Source: Pictodentalium vernedei (taxonomy: Eukaryota; Mollusca; Scaphopoda; Dentaliida; Dentaliidae). From it: a stretch of 64,000 bases of DNA. Below the pieces are notes generated by a model, which made no database searches, was not told where the DNA came from, and saw nothing but the letters and a program-made list of their open reading frames with translations. This document shows positions 22,806 to 34,324 of this stretch, one piece after another; the stretch's first letter is position 1, and the number at the start of each line of letters is the position of its first letter. The stretch covers positions 37,700,484 through 37,764,483 of the forward strand of contig CM062291.1 of the NCBI GenBank assembly GCA_031216915.1, given 5' to 3'. Position numbers and translations under genes: made by a program.

Positions 22806-23247
22806 ATACTATAAAACGTTTACAATTGTATTTTCTAGAATTGTATTTTCAAATTATGACTTTAAATGGGTTAAAATGAACCATAATCATTTTCAAAGGT
22901 CTGGCAATTTGCCAGTTCTCAAATTGCCATATCTTTTAACCCTTTACCTAACGAATCGTCCGCATCCGCCCGCGTAATATGCAAATTCAGCAGTTGAAAA
23001 AATATTATTTTTCAAAAAATTTCAACAAAACCATATTATGTGACCCCTCGTTGGAACGAGGGGTCACATGATATGGTTTTGTTGAAATTTTTTGAAAAAT
23101 TTGAAAAAATGATATTTAAAATAATAAATTTTGATATCGTCTGCGTTGGGTAAAGGGTTAAAATGTTAATGATTCCATTTCAGTCAGTTGTATTAATCAG
23201 TAGAAAATACAATTCTAGAAAATTCAGTTGTAAAAGTTTTATAGTAT
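22806..23247. mobile_element. MITE with ~45-bp terminal inverted repeats
   Basis: The left end ATACTATAAAACGTTTACAA and the right end (inverted) ATACTATAAAACTTTTACAA continue as matching TTTTCTAGAATTGTATTTTC-like arms. The centre is displaced by a CCCTTTACC-family MITE at 22936-23161. Superfamily unknown. Confidence 0.7.
22936..23161. mobile_element. CCCTTTACC-family MITE (copy 3, type I)
   Basis: TTAA flanks; ends CCCTTTACCTAACGAATCG and GTCTGCGTTGGGTAAAGGG. The hairpin core has CATATTATGTGACCCC arms. The GAGCTC loop present in copies 2 and 8 is missing, so the arms meet at GTTGGAACGAGGGG. Fully nested in the MITE 22806-23247. Confidence 0.88.
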
Positions 23248-23969
23248 CAGCTCCTGGTCATATATGCTTGGAGTGGAGGTCCTCTGAAGTGAGAAGCACA
23301 GGTACAAACAGTTTGCTACACTTTTATTTCATGCTTGTGTTGTGGTTATAATATAGCTACAGATGTTGAAAGTTGACCTTAACCCTTTGATACTTTTGTA
23401 CGTCTTTTGATGTACGAAATCAAACAGCACGTTGATACTTTGTGGTCATTTGTTTTGTTATTTTTTTTTAATGTTTTAACCTCAATTCATATTTTCTCCC
23501 GAATAGTGCTCAGTGACAACCATTGAGCCAAATGTTATTGCAGCTTAAAATACTAATATAATCCTGCTGTCAAGACTTCTTAACTGGTTGAGTGCTGGAA
23601 ACCACTATCAGGGCTTTCAAAAATTGAGGATACCATCGCAAAAGCCAACACCTTCCTTGCTTATATTTCATATTCAGTCAAACACAAATAATATTTTGTT
23701 TATATAAATTTGTTTTATTACAAATAATTGGGGAGTGCGTGTGGGCAATAATTTGTAATAAATCAACTTTTGAACAACAAATTCACACCACCAAAAAATA
23801 ATCTAGCCCTCAACCAGATAATGACTAATGTGAAAAATATCTTGTTCTTTGTACTTTCTGACATTTGATGTCACATTTTGAAAAACATTGAAGAAACTGA
23901 ATTCCCAGTGATGTTTGAATGTCAGGGTAATTAAAGTCTCAAAGGGTTAATCCTTAAAGCCTCTGATTA

Positions 23970-24840
23970 ATTTTTATGCCCCCCCCCCCCCCCCCCCGAC
24001 TTAGGTCGGGTGGCATATAGTGATTGAAGTGTGCATGTGTCCGTCCGTCTGTCTGTCCGTCCATGTGTGTGTGTGTGTCCAAACCAATAACTCGGAAACG
24101 GTTAGGGCCACAGTCATCAAACTTCACACAATTATAAAGGATCATGGGAGGATGTGTCACACACCATAGCCGGGTTCGTACCTTCAAGATCAAGGTTACA
24201 TTTCAAGGTCACACTAAAAATTGGTCAATATTCATGTCTCAGCCATAACTCAGAAACGAATCATAGTACAATTGTTAAATTTTTTACAAATGTTAAGGAC
24301 AGTCAGAAGGTGTGTCGCGTATAATAGTTTCCACCGCATCTGCAAGGTGGAGGTCACAATTGACCTTCATATGTTCAGGGTCACAAATCGTGCCTTAAGC
24401 ATAACTCCAAAACTATTAGGGCTACAAACATCTAACATCACTCAATTATAAAGGACAACAGGTGGATGTGTCACGCACCACAGCCAGGTCTGTAAGGTCA
24501 AGGTCACATTTGAGGGTCACACTGAACTCGGTTAGGGCCACAGTCATCAAACTTAACACAATTATAAAGGACCATGGGAAGATGTGTCACACACCATATC
24601 CAGGTTCGTACCTTCAAGGTCAAGGTCACATTTCAAGGTCACACTAAAAATCGGTCAATATTCGTGTCTCAGCCATAACTCAGAAATGAATCATAGTACA
24701 ATTGTTAAACTTTTTACAAATGTTAAGGACAGTCAGAAGGTGTGTCGCGTATAATAGTTTCTGCCACATCTGCAAGGTGAAAGTTACAAGAGTGGGAGCA
24801 TGTGTTACCTTAGTAACATTCTTCTTGTTATGATAATTGT
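23970..24840 (+). mobile_element. Tandem-core element with AAGGTCA-rich units
   Basis: A head TTTTATGCCCCC (poly-C) and CGACTTAGGTCGGGTGGCAT hairpin is followed by GTCCGTCCGTCTGTCTGTCC and (GT)n. GGTTAGGGCCACAGTCATCA occurs near 24099 and 24530 (about 431 bp apart), with related diverged units between, at roughly 150-bp spacing. Units contain TCAAGGTCAAGGTCACATTT. The right end has GTTACCTTAGTAAC (hairpin) then ATTCTTCTTGTTA. Confidence 0.65.
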
Positions 24841-25080
24841 TACCTTATATACATGTACACTGCTGCAGATGACCTGATAGTCTTTCTACATCATTGTTGG
24901 CTGCAAGTGGTGGTGACAAGGTTTCACTGAAGAGGGTGGGGGCCTTATTCCCTGACAAGCTTGCAGTGAAGGATACAGTTTCCCCAATGGGATGGGGGGA
25001 GGGGTAGACATCCACAACAGGGGAGGGGGGGGGGAGCTGTCGTACCCCTACCATTCCCAGACGCCACTACTGCAGGCAGC
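24840..25080. repeat. Degraded palindromic MITE
   Basis: TCTACATCATTGTTGGCTGC near 24893 and GGCAGCCAACAATTATGTAA near 25073 are inverted relatives of the palindrome arms in the MITE at 1308-1559. G-rich low-complexity DNA fills the middle. From 25100 to 26000 I see nothing definite. Confidence 0.45.
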
Positions 25081-26008
25081 CAACAATTATGTAAAAACAC
25101 TGCCAAGTTAAATGCGTTTGTTTTTCCAGTTCAGTTCTCAAGGAACAGTAGACCCAGGAGCAACTTAACTGGTTGAGGGCTAAATTTTTTGGGGTGGTCT
25201 GAATTTGTTAACCAAAATCTGTTTTACAAATAATTGAAGAGTTTATATAAATAAAAAATTATTTGCGTTTAACTGAATATGAAACATGAGCAAGGAAAAT
25301 GTTGGCATTTGCATCAATACCCTCATTTTTTTTGAAAACCATGATAGTGGCTTCTAGTACTGAACCAGTTAAGTTTCAAAGCAATACAAAACTGGCAGTT
25401 TGTGACTGTAAGAGGACCTAAAGATTAAGGGGAATGTAAACAGAAACAATATGGGGAGATTCACCAAATAGCACACTGGGCAAAAAGGGTTATTAATTCC
25501 AGTTTGTGATGTATTTTCATTTACATTCTATTCAATAAATAATATATCCTGAGAGCTTAAGTTTTGTTTTTAACAATTTAAAAATTTAATAAATTCACGT
25601 TAAAAATTTTTTTTTCGTGGAACTCATTCTCATCATTGTGAGGTCCAACATTGACAAAACAACAGCAACAGATCTGTCTTTTTGTGGTGTACATGTGCTG
25701 AAGCCTGAAAACTTTGACATATTGTGCCACAAAGAAATAAAGTCTGTAAGTTTTGAAAATGTGTTCACAAAGCAGATGTAAACAAAATCTTCCATGCTGG
25801 TGAGGTGAACAGATTATATTCAATAATGTTTTCTATGACAGCGTTTAACTCCGTACAAGTACTATTATGTCGAAAATGACTCAATGCAAGGAACACTCAG
25901 ATATGATCCAGGACTGTGATCTGAATAAACTTTATTTTCTGGTTTAAGATGACTCATAAATACCATTTAAGTACATCACTTGCATTGAAAGAGAAATGTT
26001 ACCTAATA

Positions 26009-26440
26009 CAGTGGAGCCCACTTAATTGGATATCTCCTAACTGAATAATCCTGTTAACTGAATATAATTTTCCAACATAAAACCATTTACCATACCTCCA
26101 GTACAAATCTGACCTGTTAATTGTATATAGTTTATAGAGTAATCTTCTGTTAATTGAATAAAAAATCTTGTAACCTGTGAAGAAATTACCCTGACTCTCC
26201 TCTGTTTTCCTTTGTTTATAGACCTATTTGGCCACAGTACATCCAATACATGCATATTTATTAATCTATTGCATCTTGTTTGACAGAGCTCATGGAGCTC
26301 TGTCAAATAAGATATAATAGAATAAATGCTACATTTATCTTTAGAATACAGGAAAGTGACACACTCCCTTAATAGAATACTTCAGTTAATTGAATAATTT
26401 TCATTGGCAAAGTGGTTACTCAATTAACAGGGTTCCACTG
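26009..26440. mobile_element. Pogo/Tigger-like MITE (copy 1)
   Basis: It begins CAGTGGAGCCCACTTAATTG and ends CAATTAACAGGGTTCCACTG, flanked by TA. CAGTGGA-type termini with TA target sites are typical of pogo/Tigger MITEs. Many TTAATTGAATA-like subterminal repeats occur. The core has the GTTTGACAGAGCTC hairpin (26278-26312). A second copy lies at 55552-55979. Confidence 0.8.
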
Positions 26441-26444
26441 TATT

Positions 26445-28692
26445 TTTATGTGTACCCATACTATGTATGGTACACATAATGCTGGCATCTGGGATGGCCA
26501 TCTGCTGTTCGTCCGTCCTTTGTCCATCCGTCTGTCTGTCCATTCGTCTGTCTGTCCATCTGTCCGTCCTGCATCCGTATCCATTTCTTTGGCATTCAAT
26601 AACTTGAAAAATATTGCTTTGATTGTCAAGTTACTTTATATTTGTGTTCAGGTTACTGTTGTGCCAAGCTGTATAGTTTTTGGTGTAAATCTGATAATTT
26701 GATACTGAGATTTTAACCCTTTATCCTTCAAATTGAAAATTCCTCCAATCCCTTTGGCATTCGATAACTTGAAAAATATTGCTTGGATTGTCTAGTTACT
26801 TTATATTTGTGTTCAGGTTACTGATTTGCTGAGCTGTATAGTTTTTGATGTAAATCTGATGATTTGATCCCGAGATATTAACCCTTTATCCTTCAAATTG
26901 CAAATTCCTCCAATCCCTTTGGCATTCGATAACTTGAAAAATATTGGTTGGATTGTCAAGTTACTTTATATTTGTGTTCAGGTTACTGATGTGCCGTGCT
27001 GTATAGTTTTTGGTGTAAATCTGTTATATTGATCCTGAGATATTAACCCTTTATCCTTCAAATTGAACGTTCGGCATCCGTATCTATTTCTTTGGCATTC
27101 TATAACTTGAAAAATATTGCTTGGATTGTCAAGTTACTTTATATTTGTGTTCAGGTTACTGATGTGCCGAGCTGTATAGTTTTTGGTGTAAATCTGATAA
27201 TTTGATCCTGAGATTTTAACCCTTTAACCTTCAAATTGAAAATTCCTCCAATCCCTTTGGCATTCGATAACTTGAAAAATATTGCTTGGATTCTCTAGTT
27301 ACTTTATATTTGTCTTCAGGTTACTGATGTGCCGAGCTGTATAGTTCTTGGTGTAAATCTGTTATTTTTATCCTGAGATATTAACCCTTTATCCTTCAAC
27401 TTGAACGTCCGGCATCCGTATCCATTTCTTTGGCATTCGATAACTTGAAAAATATTGCTTGGATTGTCAAGTTACTTTATATTTTGTTCAGGTTACTGAT
27501 GTGCCGAGCTGTATAGTTTTTGGTGTAAATCTGATAATTTGATCCTGAGATTTTAACCCTTTATCCTTCAAATTGAAAATTCCTCCAATCTCTTTGGCAT
27601 TCGATAACTTGAAAAATATTGCTTGGATTGTCTAGTTACTTTATATTTGTGTTCAGGTTACTGATTTGCCGAGCTGTATAGTTTTTGATGTAAATCTGAT
27701 GTTTTGATCCCGAGATATTAACCCTTTATCCTTCAAATTGAAAATTCCTCCAATCCCTTTGGCATTCGATAACTTGAAAAATATTGGTTGGATTGTCAAG
27801 TTACTTTATATTTGTGTTCAGGTTACTGATGTGCCGAGCCGTATAGTTTTTGGTGTAAATCTGTTATATTGATCCTGAGATATTAACCCTTTATCCTTCA
27901 AATTGAACGTCCAGCGTCCGTATCCATTTCTTTGGCATTCGATAACCTGAAAAATATTGGTTGGATTGTCAAGTTACTTTATATTTGTGTTCAGGTTACT
28001 GATGTGCCGAGCTGTATAGTTTTTGGTGTAATTCTGATAATTTGATCCTGAGATTTTAACCCTTTATCCTTCAAATTGAAAATTCCTCCAATCCCTTTGG
28101 CATTCGATAACTTGAAAAATATTACTTGGATTGTCAAAGTTACTTTATATTTGTGTTCAGGTTACTGATGTACCAAGCTGTATAGTTTTTGGTGTAAATC
28201 TGATATTTTGATCCTGAGATATTATCCCTTTTTCCTTCAAATTGAAAATTCTTCCAATCCCTTCGGCATTCGATAACTTGAAAAATATTGCTTGGATTGT
28301 CAAGTTACTTCATATTTGTGTTCAGGTTGCTGATGTGCCGAGCTGTATAGTTTTTGGTGTAATTCTGATAATTTGATCCTGAGATTTTAACCCTTTATCC
28401 TTCAAATTGAAAATTTCTCCAATCCCTTTGGTAACTCAAAAAATATTAATCCGATTGTCATGTTACTTTATATATGTATTCAGGTTACTGATGTGCTGTG
28501 CTGTGTAGTTTTTTATGTAAATCTGATAATTTGATCCGGAGATATTAACCCTTTATCCATCAAATTAGACACTCCTCCAATCCATTTCTATATGTACCCA
28601 TACCATGTATGGCATACATAATGTCGGCATCTGTGGTGGCCCTCCGTCATACAGCTTTCTACTAGTAGCGCGTATGGGTACACATCTGACGA
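26445..28692 (+). repeat. Tandem array of 12 ~166-bp monomers with 840-bp higher-order period
   Basis: Ends ATGTGTACCCATAC and GTATGGGTACACAT are inverted. After GTCCGTCC-type simple repeat come about 12 monomers sharing TTGAAAAATATTGCTTGGAT and TACTTTATATTTGTGTTCAG, each ending TTAACCCTTTATCCTTCAA. Anchors lie at 26603, 26768, 26933, 27106, 27271, 27444, 27608, 27773, 27946 and 28111, then two more. Monomers 1-5 match 6-10 with an offset of 840-841 bp. The linker GGCATCCGTATCCATTTC precedes only monomers 1, 4, 6 and 9. Confidence 0.88.
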
Positions 28693-29411
28693 TTTCATCG
28701 GCCTATTTTTGTATTTTCAACTCATCAGAGTCAAACACTATGCTCTCTAGATGACACTTCGTTTTAATGTGATCACAACTGTATTGAGTTGCATCACATC
28801 CAAACAAAAAGAGAGTTGCCTGAAAGCATCACTGCAGCATCTCAAACAATAGATACCCAACCATCCATGAACTTAATGTGTTTCTGCAGTGCTTTTCTTG
28901 CGGTATCTGTCCAAACACACTCGTGATTACATCTGTAATTGGTACTACCTACCATACTTTTTGAGAAAATCCTTCATCCCAACATGCATCAAAGATGGCT
29001 GCTTCTGTTTACATCAGCTTCATTAACATATTTGCCAAACTTTCACTCGTATTTCTTTTATGGTACAATATCTCAAATATCTTGAGCCTGAGGTCATATA
29101 CCACAAAAAGAGAGATCTGTTGACATTGGTTTCTGTACAGGTTGTACCTCACAATAGTGATAATAAGTGCCCAGTAAAAATATTCTTTAAAAGTGAGTTT
29201 ATTAAATATTTAAATTTTAAAACAATTTTTAGGAGACATCAGCAAATCTTGTGCATGACATAGAATGCAGTTGCACCAAGAGTGCATCATAAAATTTATA
29301 TAAAAAATTTGTACACAGTTTACGCCGGTTTTTCCCCTTAAACTCTTAATAAATAAATTCAGAATTGAAGCTAAGCTTAGCTGGATCCTACTCTTGCTCC
29401 TTGAGAATCAT

Positions 29412-29917
29412 TTAACCCTTGACCTAAAGAATTGGCCTCATCCACCCCTTAATGTTCAGATTTATTTATTTATTTATTTAACGATACTTTTGACAGCCAG
29501 GGTCACTTCGTGTCAGACAGTTTTACGGGTGGAGGTAGCTGGAGTACCCGGAGAGAACCACTGAGCAGTGGCGAGCAACTGCCAGACTCTTCAACATACT
29601 AACTTCACACATCAGGGTTAGCATCAGGAGAAGACAAGTGCACCATTGACGTGCAGTACACCTTAGAACATAGTGCCACCGTGCTACCATGTGGGCAATC
29701 GAGATGAAGGGCCTTCCCCAAGGACACAACGTGTTTGCCGTAGGCGGGATTCAAACCGAGGACCTCTCAGTTTGAAGTCCAATTCTGTAACCAGTGCGCC
29801 AACGCACACTCTCAGTTTCAATGAGGGGTCACATGATAAGGATTTGGTGATTTTTTTTTTTTTAATTTTAAAAAACAAATTAATAATTTTGATATCGTGC
29901 ATTGGGTAAAGGGTTAA
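29412..29917. mobile_element. CCCTTTACC-family MITE interrupted by a SINE
   Basis: The left end is TTAACCCTTGACCTAAAGAA; the right end is GATATCGTGCATTGGGTAAA then GGGTTAA. A core half TTTCAATGAGGGGTCACATG remains on the right. The DNA at 29460-29810 is an inserted SINE. Confidence 0.75.
29460..29810 (-). mobile_element. tRNA-headed SINE, full length
   Basis: Read on the minus strand it starts GTGCGTTGGCGCACTGGTTA (A-box region) and has GAGGTCCTCGGTTTGAATCC (B box). The body contains GCGTACTGCACG-like and TGGTTCTCTCCGGGTACTCC strings, and the tail is (AAAT)n. The RNA polymerase III promoter boxes imply a tRNA-derived head. It is nested in the MITE at 29412-29917. Confidence 0.85.
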
Positions 29918-30065
29918 AATATACCAAAAAGATCCTGAAAACTCCTGGAATTGGCTACTCATTGAAGTCAACTAACCCTGTGCTATGATTATGACTGGGC
30001 TAAAAAGTTTTAAATTCCGATACCTGTTGCTGAATTATTTTGTCACCTAGCTCAATAAACTTGAA

Positions 30066-30421
30066 GAGCACGATGGCTCAGTGGTAGACTGTTGGACTTC
30101 TATGCGAGAAGTCCCGAGTTCGATCCCCGTCCGTCTGGGCAAGGCACTTTATCCCGGTGTTACCTGCATGGGGGAACGATGATGCCGTGTACTAAGGCGT
30201 ACTGCACGTTGATGGTGCACATGTCTTCAACCGCTGTAACCCTGCTTGTGCAGAGCTTGAACAGAGTTAGAATGTTGAGGAACTGACAATTGCTCGTCGA
30301 TGCTCGGTGGTTCTCTCTGGGTACTCCAGCTTCCCCCACCCGTAAAACTGTCACGGTCACGATTAGCCATTGTTCATAAGTATGTGACCATAAACCCCAA
30401 TAAATAAATAAATAAATAAAT
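30066..30421 (+). mobile_element. tRNA-headed SINE, full length
   Basis: The head has TGGCTCAGTGGTAGA (A box) and CCCGAGTTCGATCCCC (B box). The body has GTACTAAGGCGTACTGCACG and GGTTCTCTCTGGGTACTCC. The end CATTGTTCATAAGTATGTGA precedes an (AAAT)n tail. Head sequence differs from the copies at 29460 and 44319 while the body is shared. Confidence 0.85.
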
Positions 30422-30919
30422 ACTTTACATTTACAACTCGCCCTGAGGCCGATATTCGAGAATTGACAATTAATGAATTGTTGAAATTGTTTTCTCTGAT
30501 GATTCGTAATTGTCTACAAGTATTATTTACCTGTGGATCGTTTGCCTTAGCATCCACTGCAACTGAAACAGATTACTGTCATAATGGTCTATGGTCCCAG
30601 CTTTTAAAAACAGGAATCTTAATTAATGGAAGATCCGTGATGCTTAAATATATAATTTATAATAAAGTATGTGACCTTAAACGCCAATAAATATATAAAG
30701 AATAAACTTGAAATGCCTGTCAGATCCAGCTGTCAGGAAGTACTTCTCGTTAGAATTTGTTCTCCCATATATTTTGATATTTGTAAGCTACTAACTGATC
30801 CAAATGTGTAACGCTTTACCTGAACTGAATAGCAGACAACAGTTGAACAACAAAATTTTTGAACAACTGAACATTTAATTTTTAGTCTCAAAAACATAGC
30901 TTGTGACTCAACAACAATG

Positions 30920-31019
30920 AAGGGAAGTGAGCAATATTTTTCAGACAAAAATGAATTAATAATAAAATTTGAATGGTGATTTTTGTGAATAGCACTGGTC
31001 AGATTTGGGTAAAGGGTTA
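30920..31019. repeat. CCCTTTACC-family MITE fragment (type II right end)
   Basis: It keeps GGTGATTTTTGTGAATAGCA and CTGGTCAGATTTGGGTAAAG then GGTTA. The left half was not found. A SINE-like tail (GTGACCTTAAACGCCAATAA) lies at 30668-30688. Confidence 0.5.
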
Positions 31020-31169
31020 GCAGATGCAGTGAATGCCCATCATGTCCACTCGACTCCATTTTTACATTTCTTGTATTAAAAAAAACCCCAATCAACACAT
31101 CCTTGACTTTACTTCCGATCATCTAGTGAAGTGCTTCACTATTTTTGGCTTTTGAAAGTTGTCCATCAA

Positions 31170-31510
31170 TAATTTTTTTTATGCCCCCGCATTAAGCCTG
31201 AAGGGTATTAATAAGTGTTTTCCTTCTTCAGTCCATCGGTGTATCCCTCCGTCTGAGTTTTGATTTCTGGATGATAACTTGGGAGTCATTTCTTAAAACA
31301 AATTGTCTTGAATGTCAATAAATTGTCTTCAATGTCAAAATACAGGCCAAGTTCACATTTGGCTGCATTCACATTCTCTGTTCTTGAGTTATTCCCCTTC
31401 ATTTAGTGAAAACTGATACATTTTATGGTTTTCGGATGATAACTTGAGTAAGCATTCAGTCAGATTCTCTGTTCTAGAGTTATATCCCTTGACTCAGTGA
31501 AAAACAATAT
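31170..31510 (+). repeat. Truncated tandem-core element
   Basis: The head TTTTTTATGCCCCCGCATTA resembles the start at 23970. It is followed by GTCCATCGGTGTATCC and two units with GGATGATAACTTG-G and ATTCTCTGTTCT-GAGTTAT. No right end is visible. Between 31520 and 32835 I see no supported gene; a decayed foldback with GGGATGAGCTTACAAGCTTG lies near 32230. Confidence 0.45.
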
Positions 31511-32835
31511 ATTTTATTATTTCCATATGAAAACTTGAGCATGCCTTGAGAATTTTCTTTTGAAAACCATTATGTCTTTAAAATGAATTTTTTTTAGGAT
31601 TTCAAGTGTTTTTATGAAATAATACAACTTTCTCCCAATTGGCGGTGGATAGAAGGTCCATTGGATGAATTTTTTTCTTTGCTTTGAAATGAATTTTGGA
31701 GAATGCAAATTTACATTTAGTTTTGAAGAATTCTGCGCGATTGTGCAAAAGTAAATTTCATCCATTTGGGAGGGGGAGGGCAAAGTCCATAAGGTGTATT
31801 TTTTGTTTTGCTTTTTTGCTTTCAAATAGTTTGGGAGGATTTCGGGTGATTTTATTTGAAGATAAACACAATTCACCCAGCTGGACCTCGGGTTGAATTT
31901 TTGTGAATTTGTGCTTTGGATGATTTCTTATATTTAATTTTTCTTTTATGAAGTTCATAGTAAAGCGTAGTGTGGGCTGCTGTGCTGGTGGATCAGTTGG
32001 TGGGGGCATGGGACATCTATGACAAGGAGGTACGAGGATATAGCCATCCTTAGCACTATTCTATTGTCTATATAATTTAGCGGAAAGTGCCTCTCAAATA
32101 GTTTGCTACAAATCTCTTATCAGCCCTTTATCCATGGGAACCCTGTCGAGTGGAGCAATGCTTGCTAACAGCTGTAATTAAGTTTTTTCGGTTTTTTTAG
32201 CCTGACAAATGTCGCTTATGAACTCTCACTGGGATGAGCTTACAAGCTTGTTCCAGTGTTTTGGTATAAGCTATGCTTTTGAGGCAAAAATCCCCCAAAA
32301 ATGTTGAAGTTTGAGTTTTGATTTGTGGTTATGGTACGTAATGGGTTAAAAACGTGTGGATTTGCTGTGTTTGTTGCATTTTAGTGGCAGACTTGTGGTA
32401 AGTGAATGGGTCATTTGATTATTTTGATCTGCCTGACTCACCAGCATTTTGTCCCATGTTGAGAAAAGATCTTTGGGCAAAAGAGCATTTGAATTTTCTC
32501 TGCACATCCAATTTTAAAACTCACCCTTTTATGCATATCAAGGGAGCTAATATGTACATTTTTTTACACACTTCTCTTCTGTACTTTCTTGTCAAAAAGT
32601 TATTAGTCGACCAAGAGGTTTTTCAGAGGTTAATCTCTTTTTTACAGCTTATTGTATCAGCTAGACAGTGGGGGTGTTCACGTTTGAATGATAAAATCAT
32701 TTATAGTACATTTGTTTTCTCAAATTACCAAAAGATGAGATAAAACTTGTCTGCTGTCATCTGAGAGTATTGGAATTTATTGAAATGAGCATTGATACTG
32801 GAGTATCTGAACATTTGTATTTCTGAATTCATCTC

Positions 32836-33035
32836 GTGTCGGAGAGTTTTGCGAGTGGAGGAAGGCGGAGTACCCGGAGAGAACCACCGATCAACGGCGA
32901 GCAACTGTCAGGCTCCACAACATACTAACTACATACAAGCAGGGCTAGCATTGGTTGAAGACAAGTGCACCATCGACGTGCAGTATGCCTTGGTACACAG
33001 CGCCACCGAGCCCCTACGTGGGCAATGGGGGTGAA
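32836..33035 (-). repeat. SINE body fragment
   Basis: It carries GGAGTACCCGGAGAGAACCA and CACCATCGACGTGCAGTATG, the shared SINE body in reverse. It has neither the tRNA-like head nor the A-rich tail. Confidence 0.75.
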
Positions 33036-33678
33036 GTGTGATTTTTATGCCGAGGACGTCTGTTCTTCCCCTCAACCTGCTGATTTTTATACGTAGGACA
33101 TCCTAACTCCTCCCCCTCCCCCTTTCCTAGTTTGGTATTCATGCAGGTGCCCCTTCGTAGAGTGCTAAACTTCTTCAGCGAATATGCTTTGGTTGTTATT
33201 CTTGACCATTTTAGAGCTGTAAATTTGTAATGTTCGGTTCGTTGACTTTACAGTTTTAGTCTTTATCAACGGAAATTTTTACACACTGTTAGGGTTCAGG
33301 GATGGGAGTCCTGGTGTATGTGTACAAAAATTACCAGGGTGGGTGGGGTGAGACGAGACGTCGTAGTTATGAAAATCAGCAGGGAGCAGATATCCGGGAT
33401 ATAAACATCAACAGGTGGCGGGAGCAGGTGTCCGGTATTCTTAATTTTGTCGGAAAGGCAGATATCCAGGGAGTAGATTCCTGGATTCTCCAGTTACAGA
33501 TTATATTCCAATGACAAAGTATTTAATTCACCTTGAAAACATCCAAGACGTTAACAAAATTGGTGAAACTGCGTGTTGTAATCATAAAACTACAGTTGTG
33601 GTATGTCTTCAATCATAATATTTTTTGTCTAATTGTAATGCTATCAAAGATTCGGTCGAATCAAATTTCGTTTGTCGA

Positions 33679-33916
33679 TTAATCCTTTACCCAACGTAAC
33701 GACCAAAACCGGCCAGCGCTATTCTCAAAAAACTCCAATTCATTTTCATTATTTTTTTCATTTTTTGTCTCAAAAACATATTTATGACCCCTCGTTGAAA
33801 CGAACTCGTTCCAATGAGGGGTCATAACCTATGTTTTTGAGACAAAAAATGAAAAGAGTTATTCAAGAATTTCTTTTGCAAGTGTCGTCTGCCTTTCACG
33901 TTAGGTAAAGGGTTAA
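33679..33916. mobile_element. CCCTTTACC-family MITE (type II)
   Basis: Ends are TTAATCCTTTACCCAACGTA and TTTCACGTTAGGTAAAGGG then TTAA. Type II interior: GACCAAAACCGGCCAGCGCT and TTTTTGTCTCAAAAACATA arms around CCCCTCGTTGAAACGAACTC. Types I and II share the termini and the central GACCCCT-GGAACGA hairpin but differ between. Confidence 0.85.
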
Positions 33917-34013
33917 GAAATATTCGTGCGTTGATTCAAAGAAAATGAATGTTTATGGTATTTTCAGATTCATTCTAAGGGGATATTCAAGTTCATCGGC
34001 CTGAACTATTTAT

Positions 34014-34224
34014 TAATTTATCTATTTATTTATTGGGGTTTAACGACACTTTCGAAACAGCCAGGGTCACCCCGTGACGGACAGTTTTACGGGCGGAGGA
34101 AGCTGGAGTACCCGGAGAGAACCACCGTGCTACGGAGAGCAACTGTCAGACTCCCCAACGTACTAACTCCACACAAGCAGGATTAGCATTAGTTGAAGAC
34201 AAGTGCACCATCGACATGCAGTAA
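34014..34224 (-). mobile_element. SINE 3' part, interrupted by a LINE
   Basis: On the minus strand this is the body and tail of the tRNA-headed SINE (CCGGGTACTCCAGCTTCCTC, then AAATAAATAG-like tail). It stops inside the GTACTAAGGCGTACTGCACG region exactly where the LINE starts. The matching 5' part is at 36247-36385. Confidence 0.8.
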
Positions 34225-34287
34225 TGTTAATAATAATAATGTTTAAGCCTTAAATCCACATTGTGCTCTATGGCTTTACAAAAGACT

Positions 34288-34288
<1 letters not shown>

Positions 34289-34322
<34 letters not shown>
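34289..34322. repeat. (CA)n microsatellite
   Basis: Seventeen or so CA units followed by ATGTTTGAAACC. A shorter (AC)n lies at 34434-34448. Both lie in the LINE 3' untranslated part. Confidence 0.95.

Positions 34323-34324
<2 letters not shown>

Larger units (their letters stand above)
22731..23400 (+). repeat. SINE-like repeat split by nested MITEs
   Basis: The left part (22731-22805) has GCTTGTTTACTGTGGTAAA and TACTGGTAAAATAGAACC. The right part (23248-23400) has TGGAGTGGAGGTCCTCTGAA and GTTGTGGTTATAATATAGC. The two halves match consecutive parts of the intact family at 43117-43332. The 440 bp between them is a MITE holding another MITE. Confidence 0.65.

Noticed and set aside
26445-28692. 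CRISPR array
   Set aside because: Repeats are ~166-bp monomers without distinct spacers, in animal DNA.
29750-29810. Functional tRNA genes at the SINE heads (29750, 30066, 36320, 37810, 44319)
   Set aside because: A and B boxes are present but no complete cloverleaf with paired acceptor stem can be drawn, and each runs into a SINE body.
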